The notes under the pieces are model-generated. The model saw only the letters and a list, made by a program, of their open reading frames with translations, was not told the DNA's origin and made no database searches. Of a stretch of 5,607 nucleotides of DNA, positions 1 to 5,607 are shown piece after piece (position 1 is the first letter of the stretch; every line of letters begins with the position of its first letter). The DNA comes from Chlorobiota bacterium. GTDB taxonomy: Bacteria; Bacteroidota; Bacteroidia; Bacteroidales; B39-G9. The stretch is from contig DAOVJU010000264.1 of assembly GCA_030632095.1 (NCBI GenBank), positions 1-5,607 of the forward strand, written 5' to 3'. A program made the position numbers and the translations under genes.

Positions 1-731
1 ATTTGATTGAGTATATTCAGTATGATTGGAATACAGAACTCAATGATTGGATTGGAACAAGTAAAGTTGTATTATCCTATGATTCAAGTGGAAATTTGAT
101 TGAGTATATTCAGTATGATTGGAATACAGAACTCAATGATTGGATTGGAACAAGTAAAGTTGTATTATCCTATGATTCAAGTGGAAATTTGATTGAGGAT
201 ATTCAGTATAATTGGGATTTAGAGCTCAATGTTTGGATTGAGAGGTTGAAACAGGTATTTTCATTTGATGAAAATAGTAATCTGATAGAGAAAGTATGGT
301 ATGATTGGGATTCAGAACTAAATGTTTGGATTGGTGATTTGAAAGATTTATTTTCCTATGATATAAATGGAAATTTGACCGAGAATATTCAGTTTTATTG
401 GGATGCAGAACATAATGAATGGGTTGGATATAGGAAATTTCTATATTACTGGTCTTTATTTGTAGGGATTGAAGAAGTTTCTGAAACTGAAATCTTTAAG
501 TTATATCCAAATCCAAGTTCTGGAAATATAAATTTTTACAGTGAAAACTTACTTAATAAAAGTTTTAAAATAGAATTAGTAAATCTTAATGGGCAAATAA
601 TTCATAGCCGATACTATAATTCATCAAATACAGATTATAATATTGAATTGCATGACATTTCAAAAGGATTGTACATATTAAAAATACAAAGTAATGGTTT
701 TATCAAAACAGAAAAACTAGTGATTGAATAA
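1..731 (+). CDS. Secreted repeat protein with C-terminal T9SS sorting domain (5' partial)
   Basis: This is the 3' part of a larger gene. The frame is open to the window edge, and the first TTG (position 3) lies inside a repeat unit, so the true start is upstream. The visible 242 residues begin with four complete 31-residue repeats and a partial fifth (residues 125-150). Each unit carries a W-x4-LN-x-WI core and ends in a YDxxGNL-like motif reminiscent of YD/RHS-type repeats. A short linker leads into a type IX secretion sorting domain (about residues 160-242): the LYPNPSSG motif at 167-174, a VNLNGQ strand, a DISKGLYILKI motif and a final EKLVIE. In the Por-secretion family this domain directs export through the outer membrane and is normally cleaved, with the protein released or attached to the cell surface. 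I infer an extracellular protein whose repeats form a beta-rich stalk or binding surface. The ligand cannot be read from the sequence. The sorting domain is secure; the role of the repeats is not. Confidence 0.9.
   Translation, partial: LIEYIQYDWNTELNDWIGTSKVVLSYDSSGNLIEYIQYDWNTELNDWIGTSKVVLSYDSSGNLIEDIQYNWDLELNVWIERLKQVFSFDENSNLIEKVWYDWDSELNVWIGDLKDLFSYDINGNLTENIQFYWDAEHNEWVGYRKFLYYWSLFVGIEEVSETEIFKLYPNPSSGNINFYSENLLNKSFKIELVNLNGQIIHSRYYNSSNTDYNIELHDISKGLYILKIQSNGFIKTEKLVIE
3..452 (+). repeat. Tandem 93-bp (31-residue) coding repeats, about 4.8 units
   Basis: Units start at 3, 96, 189, 282 and 375; the fifth stops after about 26 residues at 452. Units 1 and 2 are identical in DNA: shifting by 93 bases, positions 1-104 match 94-197 without a mismatch. 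Units 2 and 3 share 17 of 31 residues, and later units are also diverged, so the array mixes old divergence with one very fresh copy. The most conserved positions are the Trp at 9, Asn at 14 and Trp at 16 of each unit, and the Asp-x-x-Gly-Asn turn at the end. The array runs off the left edge, so the total copy number is unknown. Confidence 0.95.
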
Positions 732-847
732 AATTTTACAGGCTCTAACATCGGGTATATTTCATTGCCGTAGAGGTAGTTATGTGAGGGTTTAGTAAAT
801 TATATTAGCTTTAAAAGCAAATTATAAATTAAAAACTTGGTCTCGAA

Positions 848-883
848 AATTTTCATCAAAAGCCATGGCATTTGATGAAAATT
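848..883. other. 36-bp near-perfect palindrome (possible terminator or hairpin element)
   Basis: The arms AATTTTCATCAAA (848-860) and TTTGATGAAAATT (871-883) are exact reverse complements. Between them an A/A mismatch flanks the self-complementary core GCCATGGC (862-869). As RNA this would fold into a 13-bp stem, one A-A mismatch, and a short GC-capped tip. It lies 116 bases after the stop codon of the T9SS protein. There is no U-tract right after it on either strand, so a classic Rho-independent terminator is not supported. It could be a processing or stability hairpin, a protein-binding site, or a member of a dispersed palindromic repeat. Confidence 0.6.
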
Positions 884-964
884 CAAGTTATATTTAAAGT
901 AGATTTATTAACCAAAAACTGTCAACCATTTTTAGGACAATACAAAGAGCACCCGTAACGAGAA

Positions 965-995
965 TTGCATTACAATTGATTTTTAATTAATTTTG
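965..995 (+). promoter_or_regulatory. Candidate Bacteroidota-type promoter upstream of the mutS-like gene
   Basis: TAATTTTG at 988-995 matches the -7 consensus TAnnTTTG, and a TTG at 965-967 lies 20 bases upstream, within the spacing tolerated for the -33 element in this phylum. If used, transcription would start near 1002 and leave a leader of about 280 bases containing the 1132-1197 hairpins. Such motifs arise by chance in AT-rich DNA, so this is a weak call, although no better match appears closer to the gene. Confidence 0.3.
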
Positions 996-1131
996 ACCAG
1001 ACTAAAGAAATTGAATTTCATACAATACTTTTAAAAAGTACAAGTGCTTATATCTGCTTTCTTTATTTGAAAAACTTAATCAGGGTAAATAAAAGAACAA
1101 ATAAACTGAATAACTATTCCGATAACTATCC

Positions 1132-1197
1132 CTTCGTAGTTATACTACGGAGAAGGAGTAAAGCGATTTCACAGCCTGTCCCGATTTTTTTTCGGGA
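1132..1197. other. Pair of hairpins in a less AT-rich island (possible dispersed repeat)
   Basis: The first hairpin pairs 1132-1139 (CTTCGTAG) with 1145-1152 (CTACGGAG): eight pairs including one G-T, with loop TTATA. The second pairs TCCCGA (1179-1184) with TCGGGA (1192-1197) around a loop of seven T. The segment is visibly richer in G and C than the flanks and encodes nothing I recognise. This composition, two compact stem-loops and an intergenic position suit a dispersed non-coding repeat or a structured leader. I cannot count copies from one window. Confidence 0.4.
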
Positions 1198-1280
1198 AAC
1201 ACCATAAAAACAAACAATATTGTGAGTAAAAAAACTAATAACCAAAATATTATTAATAAGATATCAAGACAATAAAATTG

Positions 1281-3071
1281 ATGAATAATATCAAATCTGT
1301 TTATCAGGAATACTTAAATAAGTATACTGAACAATCAAATATTATAAAAAAAAGACTTAAACAAATATCACTTTTAAGATCCCTAAGCTTTTTAGCCATT
1401 TTTGTTACATTCTATATACTGTTCGACAATTCATGGATTTTATCGACTTTGTCAGCATTTATTTTTCTGTCAATCTTTTTGTTCCTTGTAAGGATATATA
1501 TTAATAAGGCAAACCAGTTTGAATTTGCTAAAAAACTTGCTTCAATTAACAAAAATGAATTAGAAGCAATAAACGGTAATTATTCACATTTTAATGATGG
1601 AAAAGAATTTATAAATAAAGATCACGACTTTACATTCGATCTTGACATCTTTGGTGAAGGTTCTTTATTCCAGTTTCTAAACCGATCCGCTATTTTGATT
1701 GGAGTAAAAAAACTTGCACAAAAATTATTCAACCCAATTCTTGATCATTCAGTAATTAAAAAAAATCAGGAAGCTATAACTGATTTAGCAGGAAAATTGG
1801 AATGGAGGCAAAAATTTATTGCTTATGGGAATATGTCCGATAAATATAATTCCGAATTAGATAAACTTGATGAGTGGCTAAACTCACCATCTTTTTTCAG
1901 GAACAAACAAAATATGTTCTTCCTGGTATCATTTTTATCATTTATTACTATACTATTACTTGCATTGGTCTCATTAAAACTCATATCAAATGCATTTATA
2001 GTAACAACCATATTTTATCAATTATCGTTTTACACCTTTTTCTTCAAACGAATAAACCTGTATCATGCTCAAATTTCTAAATATTCCAAAATTCTGGATA
2101 AATACGCACAACTACTTAATCACATTGAAAGCCAACAATGGAATGCAGAGCTTATTAAAACTAAGGTTGAAATATTAAAAAACGGCCAAAGATCAAGTAT
2201 TGAGATAAAAAAACTGGCATCCCTGGTAGGAACTTTAGACTCACGTTTAAATTTTTTATTGGGTTTTTTGTTAAACTGGATCTTACTTTGGGATTTGCAA
2301 TGTATTATAAAGCTTGAAAACTGGAAGCAGAAAAACAAAGAAAACATTACTTCCTGGTTTGATATTTTAGCTGAAATTGACGCATTACAATCACTTTCAA
2401 ATTTTAAATACAATCACCCTGCTTTTACTATTCCTGAAATAAAAACAAGTAAATTCATTTTTAGTTCAGAAAACCTGGGCCATCCTTTAATTCATGAAAA
2501 AGAAAGAGTTTGTAACAATTTTTCAATGATTGATTCTCCTAAATTTTCTATTATTACGGGAGCAAATATGGCCGGTAAAAGTACTTTCCTAAGAACCATT
2601 GGAGTTAATTTAGTTTTGGCAATGTGTGGGGCACCGGTTTGTGCACTGAAATTTGTTTTTACACCAATAAAAGTTTTTTCAAGCATGCGAACCGACGATT
2701 CACTTCAACGCCATAGATCCTATTTTTTTGCTGAACTTGAACGATTAAAAACAATTTTCGAAAAAGTTAATAATGGTGAAAAGTTATTCCTTATTCTGGA
2801 TGAAATATTAAAAGGAACCAATTCAAAAGATAAGGAAAAGGGCTCAAAAGCATTTATGAAAAAACTAATGAAGTATGACTCAAACGGCATCATTGCAACA
2901 CATGATTTATCACTTGGAGAATTGGAAACTAAATTTCCTGAAAATATTAACAACCTTTGTTTTGAAGTAAAAATCAATGAAAAGGAACTGGATTTTGATT
3001 ATAAATTATATCATGGTATCACGAAAAACCTGAATGCCTCATATTTAATGAACAAAATGGGAATAGTGTAA
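1281..3071 (+). CDS. Membrane-anchored MutS-related ATPase
   Basis: This 596-residue protein has the MutS core (lever/clamp) and ATPase domains but not the N-terminal mismatch-binding domain of MutS1 or the C-terminal Smr nuclease domain of MutS2. Two hydrophobic hairpins (about 33-48 and 52-71, then 213-232 and 234-255) predict membrane attachment. The core resumes the family pattern at 128-146 (SLFQFLNRSAILIGVKKLA) and ends with EIDALQSLS before the ATPase. ATPase motifs are Walker A GANMAGKST (427-435), the DDSLQRHRS signature (472-480), Walker B LILDE (504-508) continuing as ILKGTN, and the switch histidine in THD (540-542). All nucleotide-binding residues look intact. I chose ATG 1281 over the in-frame TTG at 1278 directly before it. 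Membrane-bearing MutS homologues of this type are commonly annotated in Bacteroidota as MutS-family mismatch repair proteins. Without the mismatch domain, a role in canonical repair is doubtful; I infer ATP-driven action on DNA or another ligand at the inner membrane. Confidence 0.9.
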   Translation: MNNIKSVYQEYLNKYTEQSNIIKKRLKQISLLRSLSFLAIFVTFYILFDNSWILSTLSAFIFLSIFLFLVRIYINKANQFEFAKKLASINKNELEAINGNYSHFNDGKEFINKDHDFTFDLDIFGEGSLFQFLNRSAILIGVKKLAQKLFNPILDHSVIKKNQEAITDLAGKLEWRQKFIAYGNMSDKYNSELDKLDEWLNSPSFFRNKQNMFFLVSFLSFITILLLALVSLKLISNAFIVTTIFYQLSFYTFFFKRINLYHAQISKYSKILDKYAQLLNHIESQQWNAELIKTKVEILKNGQRSSIEIKKLASLVGTLDSRLNFLLGFLLNWILLWDLQCIIKLENWKQKNKENITSWFDILAEIDALQSLSNFKYNHPAFTIPEIKTSKFIFSSENLGHPLIHEKERVCNNFSMIDSPKFSIITGANMAGKSTFLRTIGVNLVLAMCGAPVCALKFVFTPIKVFSSMRTDDSLQRHRSYFFAELERLKTIFEKVNNGEKLFLILDEILKGTNSKDKEKGSKAFMKKLMKYDSNGIIATHDLSLGELETKFPENINNLCFEVKINEKELDFDYKLYHGITKNLNASYLMNKMGIV

Positions 3072-3274
3072 ATTTTGGGTTGATGATTTTTGTTTTTTGA
3101 TTAATTGGACTGGAAATGTATTAATAATCAGGTAGTTAGTCTAAGAGATTGACAATTTATTCATGGAAGAGATTTATATTCTGTTATATTTAAAACCTAA
3201 AATCTATAATTAAAAATCATAAATCTTATTAAAAATTGTTAATTTCTTTGTTAATAACATATTCCCTGAAACCC

Positions 3275-3303
3275 TTACAAATCCTCGCTTTTCATTATAT
3301 TTG
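3275..3303 (+). promoter_or_regulatory. Bacteroidota promoter of parE
   Basis: TATATTTG at 3296-3303 is a perfect TAnnTTTG -7 element and is followed by CAC, as often seen in this phylum. The -33 element is weak: TTAC at 3275-3278, 17 bases upstream, is the best candidate. Transcription would start about 3309-3311, leaving a leader of only about ten bases before the ATG at 3321. AGGG (3314-3317) lies only three bases from the ATG, too close for a usual Shine-Dalgarno sequence. Confidence 0.7.
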
Positions 3304-3320
3304 CACAAAATTTAGGGAAA

Positions 3321-5153
3321 ATGACTGCTACATATTCAGAAGATAGTATTCGTACTTTAGATTGGAAAGAACACATCCGAAAACGTCCTGGTATGTACAT
3401 CGGAAAACTTGGTGATGGATCTTCCGGGGATGATGGTATTTATGTTTTGTTAAAAGAAGTAATTGATAACTCTATTGACGAGTTTATGATGGGTTTTGGT
3501 AAGGCCATTGAAGTTAGCATAACCGATAAAACGGTTAAAGTAAGAGATTATGGTAGAGGAATACCATTAGGTAAAGTAGTAGATGTAGCGTCTAAAATGA
3601 ACACAGGCGCTAAATACGATTCCAAGGTGTTCAAAAAAACAGTTGGATTAAATGGTGTAGGGATTAAAGCAGTAAATGCATTATCCTCAAAATTTATAAT
3701 TCAGTCAGTTCGCGAAAAAAGTGCTAAACTGGTAGAATTTGCAGGGGGAAATATTACTAACGATTACGAAATTCAAAAAATTGAAGACGAAAATGGTACA
3801 TTAATTTCATTCATACCTGACAATATTATGTTTGGAAATTACCATTTTCGTTCAGAATATGTTGAAACGCTTTTACGTAATTATACTTATCTTAACGTAG
3901 GCCTATCCATACTTTTTAACGGACAACGCTTTTATTCCAGAAATGGATTGCTCGATTTACTGAATGAAAATATGAGTACATCCGGATTATATCCTATAAT
4001 TCATTTGAAAGCAGAAGATTTTGAGATGGTATTGACACATGGCAACCAGTACGGTGAAGAATATTACTCATTTGTTAATGGCCAGCACACAACACAAGGA
4101 GGAACTCATCTTATAGCATTTCGTGAAGGATTGGTTAAAACTATACGTGAATTTTATAATAAAGATTTTGAACCATCTGATATCAGAGCCTCTATAATTG
4201 CTGCAATTAGCATTAAAGTTGAAGAACCGGTGTTTGAATCGCAAACTAAAACCAAGCTGGGTTCAAAGGATATAGGCCCCAATGGGCCATCGGTAAAAAA
4301 TCATATTATAGAGAATATTAAAACCGGATTGGATAATTTTCTGCATAAAAATCCCGAAATAGCAGAAATCCTTTTAAAAAAAATAATGGATTCCGAAAAG
4401 GAACGTAAAGCCATTTCCGGAATTAAGAAATTAGCAAAAGAAAGGGCTAAAAAAGCAAACCTGCATAACAAAAAGCTTAGAGATTGCAGAATTCATTATA
4501 ATTCAAAAGACAACCGAAGGTTAGAAACATCTATTTTTATTACAGAGGGTGATTCAGCTAGCGGATCAATTACTAAATCAAGGGATGTAGGCACACAAGC
4601 TGTTTTCAGTTTAAAAGGTAAACCATTAAATACTTATGGCTTAACAAAAAAAATTGTTTACGAAAACGAAGAATTTAATTTATTACAGGCAGCTTTAAAT
4701 ATTGAAGAAGATATAGAGAATTTACGTTATAATAATGTTATTATTGCTACAGATGCTGATGTTGATGGGATGCATATCCGCTTATTATTAATCACTTTCT
4801 TTTTGCAATTTTTCCCTGACCTAATCAGGAAAAAGCACTTGTATATATTGCAAACACCTCTTTTTAGGGTTAGAAATAAGAAAAAGGCCATTTATTGCTA
4901 TTCGGATGATGAAAAAGTAAAAGCAATAAATGAGTTAGGGGCAAATCCTGAAATTACCAGGTTTAAAGGACTAGGTGAAATATCACCGGATGAATTCAAA
5001 CATTTTATTGGAAAAGATATTCGTCTTGAACCTGTTATTCAAAAGAAAGGTGATGTTATTTCCAGGCTACTTGAATTTTATATGGGAAAAAATACGCCCG
5101 ACAGGCAGGAATTCATTATCAATAACTTAAGAATTGAAGAAGAGGTAGCCTAA
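3321..5153 (+). CDS. parE: DNA topoisomerase IV subunit B
   Basis: ParE is the ATPase subunit of topoisomerase IV; with ParC it passes one DNA duplex through another and separates replicated chromosomes in the cytoplasm. The 610-residue protein has a GHKL ATPase domain: catalytic Glu46 and Mg-binding Asn50 in KEVIDNSIDE, Asp76-Gly78-Gly80 in DYGRG, and the glycine-rich lid GLNGVG (109-114). The transducer domain carries the QTK loop (308-310), whose lysine contacts the ATP phosphate. The TOPRIM domain has EGDSASG (Glu409) and DADVDG (Asp478, Asp480), which bind the metals for cleavage, and RFKGLGE (547-553) follows near the end. KMNTGAKYDSK before the lid is the ParE form; GyrB usually has a KLHAGGKFD-type sequence here. 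The length suits a ParE without the large TOPRIM insertion of some GyrB proteins. No active residue appears lost. A promoter lies directly upstream. parC, its usual neighbour in Bacteroidota, does not follow immediately. Confidence 0.95.
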   Translation: MTATYSEDSIRTLDWKEHIRKRPGMYIGKLGDGSSGDDGIYVLLKEVIDNSIDEFMMGFGKAIEVSITDKTVKVRDYGRGIPLGKVVDVASKMNTGAKYDSKVFKKTVGLNGVGIKAVNALSSKFIIQSVREKSAKLVEFAGGNITNDYEIQKIEDENGTLISFIPDNIMFGNYHFRSEYVETLLRNYTYLNVGLSILFNGQRFYSRNGLLDLLNENMSTSGLYPIIHLKAEDFEMVLTHGNQYGEEYYSFVNGQHTTQGGTHLIAFREGLVKTIREFYNKDFEPSDIRASIIAAISIKVEEPVFESQTKTKLGSKDIGPNGPSVKNHIIENIKTGLDNFLHKNPEIAEILLKKIMDSEKERKAISGIKKLAKERAKKANLHNKKLRDCRIHYNSKDNRRLETSIFITEGDSASGSITKSRDVGTQAVFSLKGKPLNTYGLTKKIVYENEEFNLLQAALNIEEDIENLRYNNVIIATDADVDGMHIRLLLITFFLQFFPDLIRKKHLYILQTPLFRVRNKKKAIYCYSDDEKVKAINELGANPEITRFKGLGEISPDEFKHFIGKDIRLEPVIQKKGDVISRLLEFYMGKNTPDRQEFIINNLRIEEEVA

Positions 5154-5204
5154 GTAGGTTACACTTATGGTTTATCAGAGAAATGCATTGGTGAGGAATA
5201 TGGG

Positions 5205-5222
5205 ATCTGACAATTGTCGGAT
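5205..5222. other. 18-bp palindrome after parE
   Basis: A perfect 10-bp palindrome, GACAATTGTC (5209-5218), extends outward to an 18-bp symmetric sequence with one T/G mismatch. As RNA it gives a 7-bp stem with an AATT loop, 51 bases after the parE stop codon. No U-run follows, so it is at best a weak terminator or a protein-binding site. Confidence 0.35.
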
Positions 5223-5230
5223 AAGTTAAT

Positions 5231-5270
5231 GGAATAATGGAATAATGGAATGTTGGAATAATGAAATATG
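5231..5270 (+). repeat. 8-bp tandem repeat (GGAATAAT) running into the start codon of the next gene
   Basis: GGAATAAT occurs at 5231, 5239 and 5255, with GGAATGTT at 5247 and a degenerate fifth unit GAAATATG at 5263-5270 whose last three bases are the ATG at 5268. The junctions at 5229, 5237 and the degenerate units place ATG triplets close together; those at 5229 and 5237 read ATG-GAA-TAA, a two-codon frame. Because 8 is not a multiple of 3, each unit moves to a new frame. Confidence 0.85.
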
Positions 5271-5567
5271 GAAAGAAAAAACATAAATAGGGGATTTAAG
5301 CAATTACGAGTTTGGAATAATGCAGTTGATCTTTATATCCTTACCTGTAAAATATTAATTAATTTTCCATTTGAATTAAAGAAAACAGTATCATATTGTA
5401 TTGATAGTTCTCATAGTATAAGTAGAAATATTGCAGAAGGTTACTCAAGACGAAGTATTAAAGAATATCTTTACTTTTTGTATATAGCATTAGGATCAAG
5501 TGGCGAATATCATTCTTGTATCAGTAGTTTCTATAGAGCAAAACAAATTTCAAAAGTAAAATATTGA
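5268..5567 (+). CDS. Four-helix-bundle protein (23S rRNA intervening-sequence family), probably frameshifted at the 3' end
   Basis: The 99-residue product matches the small four-helix-bundle family first found in intervening sequences of 23S rRNA genes and also present as stand-alone genes in many Bacteroidota. Family marks are the opening FKQLRVWNNAVDLY (10-23), the central NIAEGYSRRS (54-63) followed by KEYLYFLYIALGSSGE (65-80), and a third helix with YRAKQIS (89-95). Members usually run to about 115-130 residues; this one stops at Tyr99, where the fourth helix should follow. Right after the stop, the next frame stays open from 5560 to the window end and reads ESKICHLTKKILNK (5566-5607), which resembles the missing helix. 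One extra base near the A-run at 5557-5561 would explain this. The molecular function of the family is unknown; related helical bundles (Avd) serve diversity-generating retroelements, but no reverse transcriptase is visible here. The ATG at 5268 is embedded in an 8-bp repeat. Confidence 0.85.
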   Translation: MERKNINRGFKQLRVWNNAVDLYILTCKILINFPFELKKTVSYCIDSSHSISRNIAEGYSRRSIKEYLYFLYIALGSSGEYHSCISSFYRAKQISKVKY

Positions 5568-5607
5568 GAGCAAAATATGTCATCTGACGAAAAAGATATT
5601 AAACAAA

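Larger units (their letters stand above)
732..1280. other. Intergenic region, 549 bp, no supported gene
   Basis: No frame on either strand gives a recognisable protein; stop codons are dense. The spacer holds a 36-bp imperfect palindrome (848-883), a candidate Bacteroidota promoter (965-995), and a less AT-rich stretch with two hairpins (1132-1197), all listed separately. A 27-codon ATG frame (875-958) begins in the right arm of the palindrome but resembles nothing I know. The rest (732-847, 1000-1110, 1200-1280) is AT-rich sequence in which I see nothing definite. Confidence 0.7.

Noticed and set aside
1..452. CRISPR-like or non-coding tandem array.
   Set aside because: The period is 93 bases with an intact reading frame throughout and no unique spacers; it is a protein-coding repeat.
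747..800. Possible integron attC-like half site (GCTCTAAC followed by a GGGTATATTTCATTGCCG arm).
   Set aside because: The complementary arm and a matching GTTAGAG-type end are missing downstream, so no folded attC site can form.
875..958. 27-codon ATG frame as a real gene.
   Set aside because: Too short, no recognisable sequence, no clear promoter or ribosome site; kept only as part of the palindrome observation.
1823..2977. Reverse-strand open frames and a short +2 frame inside the mutS-like gene (for example 2120-2413 and 2720-2977).
   Set aside because: They lie wholly inside a well-supported coding gene, have no family features, and reflect antisense reading of AT-rich codons.
3072..3115. 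T-rich tract after the mutS-like stop codon as a Rho-independent terminator.
   Set aside because: No stem of useful length precedes the T-runs.
3321..5153. GyrB rather than ParE.
   Set aside because: The KMNTGAKYDSK and GLNGVGIKAVNALS wording and the length fit Bacteroidota ParE better than GyrB.
5268..5607. Accessory protein (Avd-like) of a diversity-generating retroelement.
   Set aside because: No reverse transcriptase or template/variable repeat pair is visible, and the sequence fits the stand-alone intervening-sequence family.

Overview
The window is AT-rich (roughly two thirds A+T by eye) and fits a member of the Bacteroidota. Four signs support this: a C-terminal type IX secretion (Por secretion) sorting tail on the first protein; a TAnnTTTG-type -7 promoter element just before parE; few Shine-Dalgarno sequences; and a type IIA topoisomerase B subunit with the phylum's ParE-style motifs. 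I cannot assign a genus.

Layout, all genes on the + strand. Positions 1-731 hold the 3' end of a repeat-rich secreted protein, made of 31-residue YD-like repeats followed by a T9SS sorting domain. Its start lies upstream of the window, and its first two repeat units are identical at the DNA level. Positions 732-1280 are non-coding as far as I can see. They contain a long imperfect palindrome (848-883), a candidate promoter (965-995) and a short island of two hairpins (1132-1197). Positions 1281-3071 encode a MutS-related ATPase with two predicted pairs of membrane segments, without a mismatch-recognition domain or an Smr domain. Positions 3072-3320 are an AT-rich spacer ending in a good Bacteroidota promoter. 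Positions 3321-5153 encode DNA topoisomerase IV subunit B (ParE). Positions 5154-5267 contain a small palindrome and an 8-bp tandem repeat that runs into the start codon of the last gene. Positions 5268-5567 encode a four-helix-bundle (23S rRNA intervening-sequence type) protein that seems to be cut short by a one-base frameshift.

The genes do not look like a single operon. The spacers are long (549, 249 and 114 bp), and parE has its own promoter. ParE would work with ParC to decatenate chromosomes, but parC is not in the window; the four-helix-bundle gene occupies the place directly after parE. I found no convincing new multi-gene system. The points most worth a second look are the membrane-anchored MutS homologue, the frameshifted four-helix-bundle gene with its 8-bp repeat leader, the exact 93-bp duplication, and the structured elements in the 732-1280 spacer.
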